Shown: positions 37,190 to 48,800 of the stretch, in pieces
How positions within the stretch are numbered: the first letter of the stretch is position 1
How the letters are laid out: every line of letters begins with the position of its first letter
Source of the DNA: Chrysoporthe austroafricana
Lineage: Eukaryota; Ascomycota; Sordariomycetes; Diaporthales; Cryphonectriaceae
Length of the DNA stretch: 64,000 nucleotides
NCBI GenBank assembly: GCA_001051155.2
Contig: JYIP02000002.1
Span: forward strand, 5,623,315-5,687,314
Direction of reading: 5' to 3'
Notes under the pieces: generated by a model
Database searches by the model: none
What the model was told of the DNA's origin: nothing
What the model saw: only the letters and a program-made list of their open reading frames with translations
Translations under genes and position numbers: made by a program

Positions 37190-37640
37190 GTTAATATCAG
37201 AATTAAAATGCTATAAGATAGCATCTAAATCAAAACTTTCAGGGAAAGGACTTTCGGGAACCGAAGTTTTCGCAATACGGCGCTTAACTTTAGCTATACA
37301 ACGCTCTTTTGCAGCCTTTTCTGCTTCCAACCGTTCTAATTCTTCGATAATATCTAAGCCCCGATATATTGCGCGAGCTATTTTCTTAGCTTATAAGCGG
37401 CGCTGCTTCCGTAACCGAAAAACTTTCGCATTAGCTAATATCGCTTCTTCTTTAGCAATATCCAATTCCGCTTTAACTTAGAAATATTATTTTACAATCC
37501 TCTATATCTAAACGGGAATAAGGCCCGCTATATTACAATTACTATGCTTGCTGCAAATATATTCGGTATAACGTAAAAAGTCTTCTTCCGAAATGCAATA
37601 GAAAAAGTTACAATTTAAATAAAAAGAATACGCAAGCATT
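37190..37640 (-). pseudogene. antisense accessory ORF of B
   Basis: Reverse strand from the ATG at 37639. The N-terminus has Cys-to-Tyr losses (MLAYSFYLNC, then RYTEYICSKHSNC), followed by a coiled coil (LDIAKEEAILANAKVFRLRK, then IIEELERLEAEKAAKERC) and the tail PESPFPESFDLD. Stops and at least one frame change are present. It corresponds to the accessory ORFs of C, D, E and F. Confidence 0.6.
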
Positions 37641-37815
37641 TCGGAATAGCAGGAAAAGACTATAAGCCAAAGAGTATTGCTTTAATTTATTTTCTTATAA
37701 AAGCGTTTTTCAATTTTGCAGGATATTCTAATTAGAAAAGGGATATTAAAAGAAAAAGGTTAATAAAAGCTTTATAGAAAATTGTTAGAAACGATAATTA
37801 ATAAGAAAGGAATAA

Positions 37816-38189
37816 TATTATAACTCAATATAAAAATAGCTTGCTAACGTATTAAAAAAGGGGAAGGGCCAATAAGCTAGCTTATATAATAACCTTATTA
37901 AAGAATACTTATAGGGATTACGTAACCCAAAATTAAGGATTGGACCGATAGAATTGCTATCGGTTTTAACGGTCCCGTATAAACTAATAATATCGATAGC
38001 GGTCCTATTAATCCAGAACTGAAAAGCGGAATATATAAAGATAAAATATTTACTAAATAAATTATTATAGCTTTTTAATTATAAATCTAAGTATTATTTA
38101 AATACTATTCTATTTTCAAGTAATAGCCTTATAAGCTTATAAATATTGCGAATATTCGTTAAATAAGTTTTCGGTATTCAAAGCTATAC
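37816..38189 (+). repeat. 3' LTR of element B, truncated
   Basis: 374 bp of the expected ~447; begins TATTATAACTCAATATAAA directly after a purine tract (GAAAGGAATAA). It breaks off after CAAAGCTATA where element D starts; the remaining ~70 bp of the LTR is not seen elsewhere in the window. Confidence 0.85.
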
Positions 38190-38626
38190 TATTATAAACG
38201 CTGCAATAATCTTAAAATAACTATAAAGTCTGAAGGTTTATGCTAATAAAAGCGGTATTAAATATAATACTATATACCGGAAACTTGTTTTAATAAATAT
38301 TCGCAATGCTTATAAGCTTATAAGGCTATTACTTGAAAGTATAATAGGGTTTAAGTAATTTTAGATTTACGATTAAAGAGCTATAATAATTTACTTAATA
38401 AATATCTTATTCTTATATATCCGGCTTTTCAATTCTAAATTACTGGCTTATTAAGTAATTCGATAATCCTGGCTTACTGGATTACTTGGTAATCTAGTAA
38501 TCCTTATCTTATTTATTTCTAACTTTGAGTTAATGCTTATAAGAGTTCTTTTGAATAAGGATAGAGCAGGGTATTTAATTGCTAATTATTGCTCTTGCAA
38601 TTTTAATTTCTTGCTAAGTTATAATA
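38190..38626 (-). repeat. 3' LTR of element D
   Basis: 437 bp, begins TATTATAAACGCTGCAATA and ends TTGCTAAGTTATAATA. The adjacent polypurine tract is the complement of CTATCCCTTTCTTATTA. Confidence 0.85.
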
Positions 38627-38812
38627 CTATCCCTTTCTTATTAATTATTATCCCTAATAATTTCTTGTAAGCATTCTTATTTATAACTGTCCTGTAATCT
38701 TTCTTTCCTAATCGGGATATCGAGCAGGGTATAAAAAACTCGTTTTGTTCGTTCGATTAAGACTTTGCATTGCGATTCTCTTTTGGAAGCGGTTTTGCAA
38801 CATGCCTTACAA

Positions 38813-39247
38813 ATGCCTTCTTGCTCGTTTTGCAAAGGTCGTAACATTCTTAGTTATCAGGTTTCGGAAAATAACTTCTCTCGTTATTCGGAATATATAC
38901 GGCTTAACCGTTCTCGATACGATATTTTAAGGATTACTTCAAATAAGTTTCGCAAGATAGCTTATTAGTATTAGAAGCTAAAAGAAGAACTGGAAGCCGC
39001 AAAGGAAAAGGTATTCCGTTTGCATTAATAGAAACGCATATAGTATAAAAAGATAATATAGGCTATTTGTTAGGGTATCGATAATATTGAAGAATTAAAG
39101 CGAATGGAAGCGGAAAAAGCGGAAGAGGAATACTGTAAGGCTAAGGCTGAATAGCGCATTTCGGAAGTTTTAATTCCCGAAAGTCCTTTCCTTAAAAATT
39201 TCGATCTGAATGCAGCCTTGCAGCAATTCGATTCCGATATCGATTAG
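38813..39247 (+). pseudogene. accessory ORF of D, best-preserved cysteine-rich N-terminus
   Basis: The ATG at 38813 gives MPSCSFCKGRNILSYQVSEN, then SRYSEYIRLNRSRYD. An intact C-x2-C is followed by Tyr residues where further Cys are expected (SRxSEx, RSRx), the product of TGC/TGT-to-TAT changes. A coiled coil follows (LKEELEAAKEKVFRLH, IEELKRMEAEKAEEEYCKAK) and the tail SPFLKNFDLNAALQQFDSDID. The frame is maintained through 145 codons with only substitution stops. Strand is opposite to gag-pol, starting about 190 bp inside the 3' LTR boundary. Resembles, from memory, a family of small fungal proteins with a Cys cluster plus coiled coil; function unknown. Confidence 0.65.
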
Positions 39248-39379
39248 TCTATTATTAACCTGTTTGTAAGGCATAGGATTATATTAAGTATTTCTAATTA
39301 TTTTTCCAATTAGCTAATTAATTGTTTTTCTTAATACTTTTTAAATGCTTATTATGCATTATTTAAATTGCTAACTAAT

Positions 39380-41985
39380 TCCTAATTATTCTCGCTTGAA
39401 AGGTATTTTTTCTATTTAATTAAGTATTTTTTGTAAGTTATCGGTTTTCGGTACTTAAAGATCCGTTCAATTTCGTATTTTGGCTTATTATTTTCGATTT
39501 GTATTATTTTGTCGGTTTTGGTCGATTTTGGTATTGGTTTAAGGAATGAAATATGAAAGACTGGGTGGATTTTCATTCTGTAAGGTAATGCGAGTTCGAA
39601 ATTAATATTTGAGATTTTTTTCAGGATTTTGAATAGTCCAAGTTTCTTATAATCCAGCAAATAAAAGGGTTTCGTTATTTTAATATGCTCTTTTTGTCGA
39701 ATAAAATAGATTTTATTTCTTTTTTATAGGATTAGTCCCTTAATCTTTCTGGAATTAATATATTTTATTATTCTTTCTTATATAAATTTTAGTTCTTTCT
39801 GAAATTCTTTTTAAACTTTCTTAATTCTTTTAATTCGTTTTTCTGCTATTTTTGCATTTGCTTTTAATAATTTATCGTAATAAGCTATCGAATTATAGCT
39901 ATAAAGCGTATAGAATAGTAATTTCTTTATCGTACTTATATTTGCGCTATTATATGCGAATTATACTAATAATAGCAAGTCGACCCAGTTATTTTATTCG
40001 TAATTTACGTAATGCTATAAGTATTATTTAATAATCTGGTTAATTCGTTCCGTTTATCTATTTATTTATAAGTGAAATGCTATAAATATCTTTTATTATA
40101 TTCCGAATAGCTTTATAAGTGAAATCTAGAAATTGGATGCAAATTTCTTATTTCTATCGGAAATAATTTCTTTAAGCATGCCGTAATTAGCTATAACCGT
40201 TTTCAAGAATGTATATGCGAAGTCTTTTGCTATGCTGCTTTCCTTATAAGGAAAGAAGTAAGCGTATTTGCTTAATTTGCAAATTATTATTAAAATGCTA
40301 TTGTATTGCATTTTAATTAAAGGTTTTCGTAAGAAAAGTAATTTGGTAATAAAATCCTAGCTAATAGATTGCTAAACCGTTTCTGGAATAAAGAATAATT
40401 GGAATAGTTTATAAGGCTTATAATATTCGATCTTATTTTTCTTATAGCTATCGTATTCTCGTAAGATATTCTTAATCTTTTTCCTGAAGCTTGAAAGGTT
40501 CTAATATCTCTTAATTGTTTTATATATAGCTCTGATTCTTTAATAGCTATATATTAATGCGCTATATATTGCTTTAATATATTTATCCTGTTTTTCAAGT
40601 AATATTTCTTTTAATTTCTTTTCGTTATTGCCGATTCTAATAATCGTATCGAGTTTTCTAGCTTCGTTTATAAAGTTGCTATCTTTATTTTGCTAAAAGA
40701 TATTCTGGAATTCTTTTAGCTCTATATCTTAATAATCTAATCGTTTATTAAACGCGTTTGCTTTGCTGTTTTCGAATCCTTTGCAATAAATAATTTTCAG
40801 ATCGAATTGCAAAAGGAATTCTGCTTATTTAATTTGTCGTTTATTCAAGACTTTCGTAATTATAAACGTTATCAGATTTTTATAATCCGAATATATTATA
40901 ATTTAGTATTTAGTTTCAATTAAATATTATTGCTATTTTTCGAATGCTTTAATAATTGCTATTAATTCCTTATTTAGAATACTATAATTGAGTTTTAAGC
41001 TATTTAACTTTTTTGAAAAGTTATTTATAATTCTGAAACGTTCTTAATTATTTCGTTAACTAAATTGTCTTCCGAATATATAGTCCGATATATTAATTTC
41101 GATTTCAAATAGCTTATTAAGGTTTATTTCGCAGAATATAAGTTTTGATATAACTCGTTTCTTGATTTTATCGAATGCTTTTTATGCTTTTTATATCTAT
41201 TCGAATTTTCGATCTTTTTTCGTAAGATCCGTAAAGGGGCGTGCGATTTTGCTATAATCTCGAATAAACTATCAGTAGAAGTTAGTATAGCCGAAAAATG
41301 CTTTAATATCCTTAATATTCTCTAATATAAGCTATTTTCGTATTGCTTTAACTTTATTTTCTTATATGCTAATTTGTTTTAATTCGATAATATAGCCGAA
41401 ATAATTAACTTTTTGCTAGTAAAAATAGCATTTGTTAAATTCAATTAGGAATTTATTATCTTATAGCGTTTGGAATACTTTGCGTATATATTGCTTGTAT
41501 AATTCGAGATTTTTGGAAAAGATAAAGATATTATCGAAATAAATAATAACGGTAATATTTAAGAATTCGCGAAAGATATAATTGATTATTTCTTGGAAAG
41601 ATATTAGTATATTTATAAGTTCAAAAGGCATAATTACGTATTCGTAATATCCGTATCGTATTCTGAAAGCCGTTTTCCAGATATTATTTTCTTTAATTCG
41701 GATATAATAATATCTTTCTTTGAAGTCAAATATCGTAAATCATTTTGTTTCTATTAATCGGTCTCTCATTTCGTTTGCTAAAAGCAATGAGTACTAATTC
41801 TTAATTGTAATATCGTTGAGTTATTAATAGTTTATATAAAGTCGTAGCTTATCATTCTTTTTTCGTACGAATAGGATTAAGTATTTTGCGAATAATTGCA
41901 ATAGTCGAATATAGCTTCTTTTCAGGTTTTTGTCGATATATTCTTTAAATATTTCGAGCTTCGTTTTATCGAATCCGTAAATTTT
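39380..41985 (-). pseudogene. pol of element D (chromodomain, integrase, RNase H, RT)
   Basis: Reverse strand. 39412-39660 is open and carries the integrase tail (FELALPYRMKIHPVFHISFL) plus the chromodomain start (YEIERIFKYRKPITYKKYLI, then TAG). 40126-40311 holds the integrase core (KLSKYAYFFPYKESSIAKDF). The RT palm region is near 41500-41790. The 5' part is missing. Confidence 0.8.
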
Positions 41986-43289
41986 AAAAAACTTGGACTT
42001 AATTTCTTCTATCCTTAAGTAAAAGTGTCTTTAAAGTAAAAGATAGTTTTTTTGTATAAGCAAAAATTTGGCGCTAATAAAAACCGGGAGTAAAGGATCG
42101 TTTTCAGATTGTATAATCTATACTTAACCCGTTTTTCAAAATATTTGCATCGCTTCAATTCGATCTCTTATCTATCTAATATAGTTTATAATATATTTAA
42201 ATATAAGAACTGTATAACGTTTAAGAGGATTGCAATTGCAAACCTTAAGTTTTTATTTAGAAAATTAATAGAGCAAGCCTTATTTTTTGAAATAACCAAT
42301 CAAAACGAAACGAGTTTTATATTAATCTTAATTCGGAACTTTAATTAAATAATTAACAGATTAAAGAACTTTCTATATTACCCTTAACCCGCTTGCATTT
42401 CTAATCAGAAAATAGATTAATAAGATAAATAAGAGAAAAAGCTAAAACTTGCTATCCTTTCAAACCCTTCTTTCCGTATATCGTAAATATCTATTTCGAA
42501 TATAGCTAATCAAATCTATTTATTTGTTTTTTATTTTTAATTATATATTATAATATATAAAGAATGCTATTTCGGCATTCTAGCAAACGAAATTCTAGCG
42601 TATTTAGCTATTTTACGTTATTAAATGCCAAAAAAATAGCGATAATCTATTGCCCGCATTATTCAAAGCTTGCTTAGCATTTATTATATATAATAAGACT
42701 TGCAAGATTTCCGATTTCCAGATCCGTTAAGCAATTCTATCCCGTTTCTTAATAATATCCAAACAAACAGCTTTGCTTGCTAAAAATGCTATTTTATTAG
42801 CTAGCAATATAATAAAATGCGAGATTACTATCGCATTTCGTACGGATGGGTTAATCCTTGTATAAATAGCTGTCTATTTGCTTATAAAGCTATTCTCTTA
42901 ATTTTTTAGCGAATGCAAGTATGCTATTAACGGCTCTTTCCGAGCTAGCAAACTAGCAAATAATTCGAAGTAAAATAGTAAAGCAATATTGCAAAAAATA
43001 AGTATAGCAGCGAGGAATTTCCGAAATAGCAAATTATCGTATCTTTTCGCTAAATATAACAAACGTTTACCGATCAGATAAATAAGCAAATTCAAAAAAA
43101 GGACGAGCAGTTAAAGCTTAATTTATAACTTTGCAAAGTAAGCTAAGCCGCTTATTTGCAAAGTTTCGATTTAATTAGAATTAGGGATTTCGTTATGCCG
43201 ATTCGGGAAGATAAGCCGGTCTTGCAAGCTATATAGGATAGCTTTTAGCGGAATGCTTAGCAAGTACGGGATATAGCGATCGCTATTAT
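41986..43289. other. AT-rich stretch, partly upstream end of the helicase relic
   Basis: Not similar to the gypsy copies. A forward frame at 42109-42348 is open for 79 codons (LYLTRFSKYLHRFNSISYL...) and could be an N-terminal part of the helicase gene, but the match is too weak to claim. 42535-42565 is nearly pure A/T. Confidence 0.35.
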
Positions 43290-44029
43290 TATTGGCTATT
43301 TTGTCTTTTTCGAAATTAACCGGAAAGATAAATATACGAAACCCAAGCAGCCGTTCGATAGCCGGCTCGAGCCTAGCTCGTAAAAGCGGTATTTGAATAT
43401 CTAGCGCTAGATTATTAGCTATATCGTACGAACCTAAGTTATCCTATTTGATTAGCGGCCAGAATATCGATTAATAACCGTATAAAGCCGTTTATATTAA
43501 TAGCTTTTATATTAAGCCGAAAGTATTTCGGTACGCTCGCATACGGATATTCTATTGCAATATAATCGGGCTTATTTGGATTTTACGATTCAGCTTCTCG
43601 ATTATCCGTTTTAAAATATTAAATATTATACCGCTCTCTTAAGCGCTTTGGCTGTTCTTAATATCCGAAACAATAGCGGCTAAGCAATGCTATTCGATTA
43701 TACTAATATTTATTCTGCTATAATTAAAATAGCCCGAATATTCGTTATTTCGTAAAGTTATCTCGAATGCGAAAACGAGATTATAATAGAACGAGCCGAA
43801 ACTAGCATAGCAATTTCCGAATAATAAGCAAAGGAGCAATGCTATAAGCTTTTCGAAATCGTTTAAGCTAAAGTTTATCGGTATATAATAACTATTGGCC
43901 CTAAAATTAAGCTAATGCTATTCGATTGGATTTATAAAGCACGCTTATATAGTTTAAAGATCCGGTATACGTTTGCAATGCAAGGCAAAGTCGAATAGCA
44001 AGGAAATCGGATTTTCTATTATAGCATAT
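43290..44029 (+). pseudogene. N-terminal part of RIPed RecQ/telomere-linked helicase-like gene
   Basis: Forward frames carry a domain that precedes the helicase in fungal telomere-linked RecQ proteins. Recognisable pieces are KDKYTKPKQPFDSRLEP, IISYIVRT, RPEYRLIT, YTALLSALAVLNI and, in the frame leading to the breakpoint, WIYKARLYSLKIRYTFAMQG. The identification rests on my recall of the family pattern and on the continuity with 58631 onward. Stops are TAA/TAG, with Trp and Gln codons the likely sources. The gene is cut at 44029 by element F; the frame at the cut is AGC-ATA-T, completed on the far side. Its start is not identified. Confidence 0.65.
44025..44029. other. target-site duplication of F, left copy
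   Basis: CATAT, repeated at 58626-58630 after the 3' LTR of F. Confidence 0.9.
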
Positions 44030-44459
44030 TATTATAACTTAATAAGAAACCAGGGTTATAATAAAAGAAGGTAGCGCTTAAGCGCCCGATTCCTTCTTGC
44101 TTTAAAGGAACTTCGAGTATTATTAACTCAGAGTTAAAGTTAAATAAGATAAGGATTACTGAATTATTAAGTAATCCAATAAGCCTGGATTACTGGATTA
44201 TTTAATAAGTCGGTAATCCAGAATTAAAGAACCGGATATATAAAGACGGGATATTTACCAAATAAATTACCGTAATTCTTTAATTGTAAATCTAAATATT
44301 AATTGGGCTTTACTATTAATAGCCATATCGGCTTATAAATATTGTAAATATTTATTCAAACAAGTTTCCGGTATTTAAAATTGTATTTAATACCGGCTTT
44401 ACTAGCATAAACCTTTTGACTTTACAATTTATTCTAGGATTGCTATAGCGTTTATAATA
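44030..44459 (+). repeat. 5' LTR of element F
   Basis: 430 bp, begins TATTATAACTTAATAAGAAAC and ends GCTATAGCGTTTATAATA. It differs from 58205-58625 by transitions plus a short deletion in the latter (the AT-ATTTACCA part before AAATAAATTAC). Confidence 0.88.
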
Positions 44460-44505
44460 TTTTTACGATTTTTATTCAAGAATAGTTTAGTATATACCCT
44501 TTAAG

Positions 44506-44510
44506 CAATA
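44506..44510. other. target-site duplication of E, left copy
   Basis: CAATA; the right copy at 52023-52027 is TAATA, a single C-to-T difference. In element B the uninterrupted site reads CAATACCGG (31423 region), confirming the reconstruction. Confidence 0.8.
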
Positions 44511-44950
44511 TATTGTAAATGCTGCAGCAATCCTGGAATATACTATAAGGTCAAAGGGTTTATATTAGCAAGAGCGGTATTAAATATAGCTTTAAGTACG
44601 GAAATACGATTATTAAGTATCGCAATATTTACAAGTTTTATATAACTATTAATAATAGGGTCCAATTGATATTTAAATTGATAACTGAAAAGCTATTACT
44701 ATTTATTTAGTAAATATCTAGCCCTTATATATCCAGCTTTTTAGTAATAATTACTTTGCTTACTTGGTAAGCGTAGCGAGCATGCTTACTTTGCTTACTT
44801 AATAATCCAGGTAATTACTTACAACTTTAACCTTTGCTTATATAAGCGTTTGTATAGTTATACAATTAAGCCCGAAAATCCCGGTATTGAATAGGCCGTT
44901 CTAAGCAGCTTTTAATACTATATTCTGGTTTTATATATTGGTTTATAATA
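44511..44950 (-). repeat. 3' LTR of element E
   Basis: 440 bp, begins TATTGTAAATGCTGCAGC and ends TTGGTTTATAATA. The polypurine tract is the complement of TTATCCCTTATCCTATCGG just inside. Confidence 0.9.
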
Positions 44951-45141
44951 TTATCCCTTATCCTATCGGTTAATATCCTTATCAATTTCTGTAAGCTTCT
45001 TTAGTCTTTCTTATTATTTATCGTGCTTTCCTAATTAGGATATCGAATAGGGTTAAGGATTCCCGTATTCTTAAACCTCGTTCTGTTCGTTTTAAGCGTT
45101 ATAACTGCTTAGTATCCGTTATTCTTCAAAATTCTTTTATT

Positions 45142-45597
45142 ATGCTTTCTTGTTCGTTTTGTAAGGGTTATAATATCCTTTTTTATTACGTTTCGCCTTA
45201 AGATTCCTCGCGTTATTCGGAATATATATGCCTGAATCGGTTGCGTTATAATATACAGGGCGTTTTTTCGTTCTAGCTTGCGCGTATTAGCGATCAGTAT
45301 CGCAAGCTCGAAAAGGAACTCGAAGCTGCTAAAGAGCGCTAGCGGGCGGCGGGTACCGAAATTGCCCGTTTGCGGAAATAGAAGAAACTATAGTTTGAAA
45401 AGATAATGCGGGCGGTTCGTCGTAATTTGTCCAGTCTGGAAGAGTTAGAACGGCTGGAAGCCAAGGAAGCCGAAAAGGAGCGTCGTAAGGCCGAGGCCGA
45501 GCGTTGCATTATGGAATCTTTCGTTCCTGAAAGTCTTTTTCCCGAGAGTTTCGATTTTAAAGCTGCCTTATAGCAGTTCGGTTCCGAAATTAATTAG
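45142..45597 (+). pseudogene. accessory ORF of E
   Basis: The ATG at 45142 gives MLSCSFCKGYNILFYYVSP, then SSRYSEYICLNRLRYN. After scattered stops a strong coiled coil follows: RISDQYRKLEKELEAAKE, then SSLEELERLEAKEAEKERRK, then FVPESLFPESFDFKAAL. It is 152 codons to the TAG at 45595, with all stops explainable by Gln or Trp codons hit by transitions and no net frameshift. In copy F the equivalent of this last TAG is TGG and the protein continues, so the ancestral C-terminus lay further on. Confidence 0.68.
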
Positions 45598-45894
45598 TCC
45601 GTTGCTATTTCAGAAGTTGGGCTCGAAAATACGGCCGGTTCTTCTAGTATTAACTATCCTTTTGGTTAATTAATAAGTTTTTCTGATTAGTCGTTCTTTT
45701 ATTCTAATATCGAGCGCTAATTAGTAATAGCATCTTATTATTTGCGGTTTTGCTTGACTAGTTGCGGATTTCTCTTTACTAATACAGGTTTGCTTATATT
45801 AATACTGTAACGGGCTTCTTAATTAAGCTGTTTTACTAAGAGAATCTTTATATCCTAATAGCTACTTTTTCCCAATAAGCCTAAAATGCTTATT

Positions 45895-48800
45895 TCGCAT
45901 TAGCTAAGTTCTTAATTAATTCTTAGCTGTTTTCGCTTGAATAGTATCCTTTCTATTTAATCAGATATTTCTTATAATTTATTGGTTTTCGATATTTAAA
46001 AATTCGTTCCATTTCGTATTCTGGTTTATTATTTTCTGCCTATACTGTATTATCTATTTCGGCTGTTTTATATGCAAGTTCAAGAAGCGAAATGTGAAAA
46101 ACTGAGTAGATTTTCATTCTGTAAGGCAATGCAAGTTTAAAATTAATATTTGAGATTTTCTTCAGAATTTTGAATAGTCCGAATTTCTTGTAATCTAGAG
46201 AGTAGGAAAGTCTGGTTGTTTTAATATATTCTTTTCGTTATACGAAATAGATTTTATTTCCTTCTTGCAGAATTAATCTTTCAATTCTTTTGGAATTAAC
46301 GTATCGGGTTATTCTTTTTTATACAAATCTTAATTCTTCTTGCAGTTCTTTTTATACTTTCTTGATTTTCTTAATTCGTTTTTCTATTGCTTCTATATTT
46401 ATTCTTAATAACTCGTCATAATAAGCTATCGAGTTATAGCCGTATAATGCGTAAAATAATAATTTTTTCGTTATACTTATATTTGCGCTATTATATGCGA
46501 ATTATATTAAAGGCAATAAGTTAACCCAATTATCCTATTCGTAATTTATATAATGCTATAAGTATTATTTAATAATTTAATTTATTCGTTTTATTTATTT
46601 GTCCGTTTATAAATAGAATGCTATAAATATCTTTTATTGCATTCCGAATAATTTCGTAAGTAAAGTCTAAAAGTTTAATACGAATTTCCTATTTCTATCA
46701 GAAATAATTTCTTTAAGCATGCCGTAATTGGTTATAACTATTTTCAAGAATATATATACAAAATCTTTTGCTATACTGCTTTTCTTATACGGAAAGAAAT
46801 AAGCATACTTGCTTAATTTGCAAATTATTATTAAAATGCTATCGTATTGCACTTTAATTAAAGGTTTTTGTAAGAAAAGTAGCTTAGTAATAAAGTCTTA
46901 GCTAATAGATTGCTAAATTATTTCTGGAATAGAAAATAATTAGAGCAGTTTATAAGGCTTATAATATTTAATCTTATTCTTTTTGCAGCTATTGCATTTT
47001 CGTAAGATATTTTCAATCCTTTTTCTGAAATTTAATGGATTCTAATATCTCTTAATTCTTTTATATATAGCTCTAATTCTTTAATAGCCGTATACGGGTA
47101 TATTGTATATATTCCTAATATATTTATCTTATTCTTCTATCGTTATATTTTCCGGTTTCTTTTTATTGCTAGATATTCTAATAATCGTATTAAGCTTTCT
47201 GGCTTTATTTATAAAATTGCTATTTTTATTTTATCGAAAGATATTTTATAATTCTTTTAGCTTTATATTTTAATAATCTGATCGTTTGCTAAATGCATTT
47301 GCTTTGCCGTTTTCCAATCTTTTGCAATAAATAATTTTTAAATCGAATTGTAAAAGGAATTCCGCCTATTTGATTTATCGTTTATTCAGGACTTTCGTTA
47401 TTATAAATGTTATTAAGTTTTTGTAATTGGAATGCATTATAATCTAATATTTCGCCCCGATTAAGTAATGCTACTATTTTTCGAATGCTTTTACAATTAT
47501 TATTAGTTCCTTATCTGGGATACCGTAATTGAATTCTAGGCCGCTTAGTTTTTTCGAGAAATTGCTTACGATTTTAAAGCGTCCTTAGTTATCTTATTAA
47601 CCGAGCTGTTTTCCTAATGCATAGTCTAATATATCGGTTTCGATTTCAAATGGTTTGTTTGGGTTTATTTCGTAAAATATAAGTTCTGATATTATTTGTT
47701 TTTTGATTTTGTCAAATGCTTTTTGCGTTTCTTATATTCATTCGAATCTTTGGTTTTTTTTTCGTAAGATTTATAAGAGAGCGTACGATTCGGCTATAGT
47801 TTCGAATGAATTATCGGTAAAAGTTGGCATAGCTAAAGAAGGTTTTAATTTCTTTTATCTTTTCTAATATAAGCTATTCTTTTATTGCTTGGACTTTATC
47901 TTTTTGCATGCTAATTTTATTAAGTTTTATCGTATAGCCAAAATAATTAATTTTTTATTAATAGAAATAATATTTGCTTAATTTAATAAAAAACTTATTA
48001 TTTTGTAAAGTCCGAAATACTTGCTATATATATTATTTATAGGATTTGAAATCTTTTGAATAAATAAGGATATTATCGAAATAAACGATAATAGTAATAT
48101 TTAAGTATTTGCGGAAAATATTATTAATTATTTTTTGGAAAAATGCAAGCGCATTAGTTAGCTTAAAGAGTAAAATTACGTATTCGAAATATCCGTAACG
48201 AGTCCTGAATGCTATTTTCCAAATATTATTTTCTTTAATTCGAATATAGTAATATCTTTCTTTGAAATCGAGTATAGTAAACCAATTTGCTCCGATTAAT
48301 TGATCTTGCATTTCCCTTATTAGAAATAAGGGATAACGGTTTTTTATTATAATATCGTTAAATTGCTTATAATCTATATAAAGTCGGAATTTGCTATTTT
48401 TCTTTAATACGAATAGGATTGGATATCTTACCGGTAATTGTAATTTCTGTATATAACTTCTTTTCAAATTCTCGTTAATATATTCTCTAAATGCTTCGAA
48501 TTTCGCTTAATCGAATTTGTAAATAAGATAATTCTTGGGTTTTATTCTTTCTTTCAATAAGATCTTATAGTTAAAAGGGCCGTATTCTAGTAAACCGGTA
48601 TTCAATTTTCTTTGCTATAATTTCTTGAATTCTTAGTATTCTTGTAATACGTTTTTAAGTTCTAATAGCGATCCTTTTTCGTTATTTGCGATTTGGAAGA
48701 ATAAGAGGTACCGTTAAGCGTATTTTCTTTCTATTGCTTCCTTTCTTTATCTATATATCCTGGTTTCTAATAGCTTTGAGTATTTGCTATTTATAAAGCC

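Larger units (their letters stand above)
30926..38189 (+). mobile_element. gypsy/chromovirus element B
   Basis: Left-to-right element with 5' LTR, gag, protease, RT, RNase H, integrase, chromodomain, an antisense accessory ORF, polypurine tract and a 3' LTR that is broken at 38189 by element D. It is heavily RIPed. The left flank is the truncated pol of C; the matching right flank of C is not found after it, so a deletion or rearrangement must have followed. Confidence 0.85.
38190..41985 (-). mobile_element. gypsy element D, 3' half
   Basis: Reads right to left: 3' LTR 38190-38626, antisense accessory ORF, chromodomain (39380-39510), integrase (about 39700-40330), RNase H and RT to about 41985, then sequence similarity to the other copies stops. 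Protease, gag and 5' LTR are missing. It is inserted in B's 3' LTR at the sequence TATAC (38185-38189). Since the far end is lost, no duplication can be checked. Confidence 0.8.
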
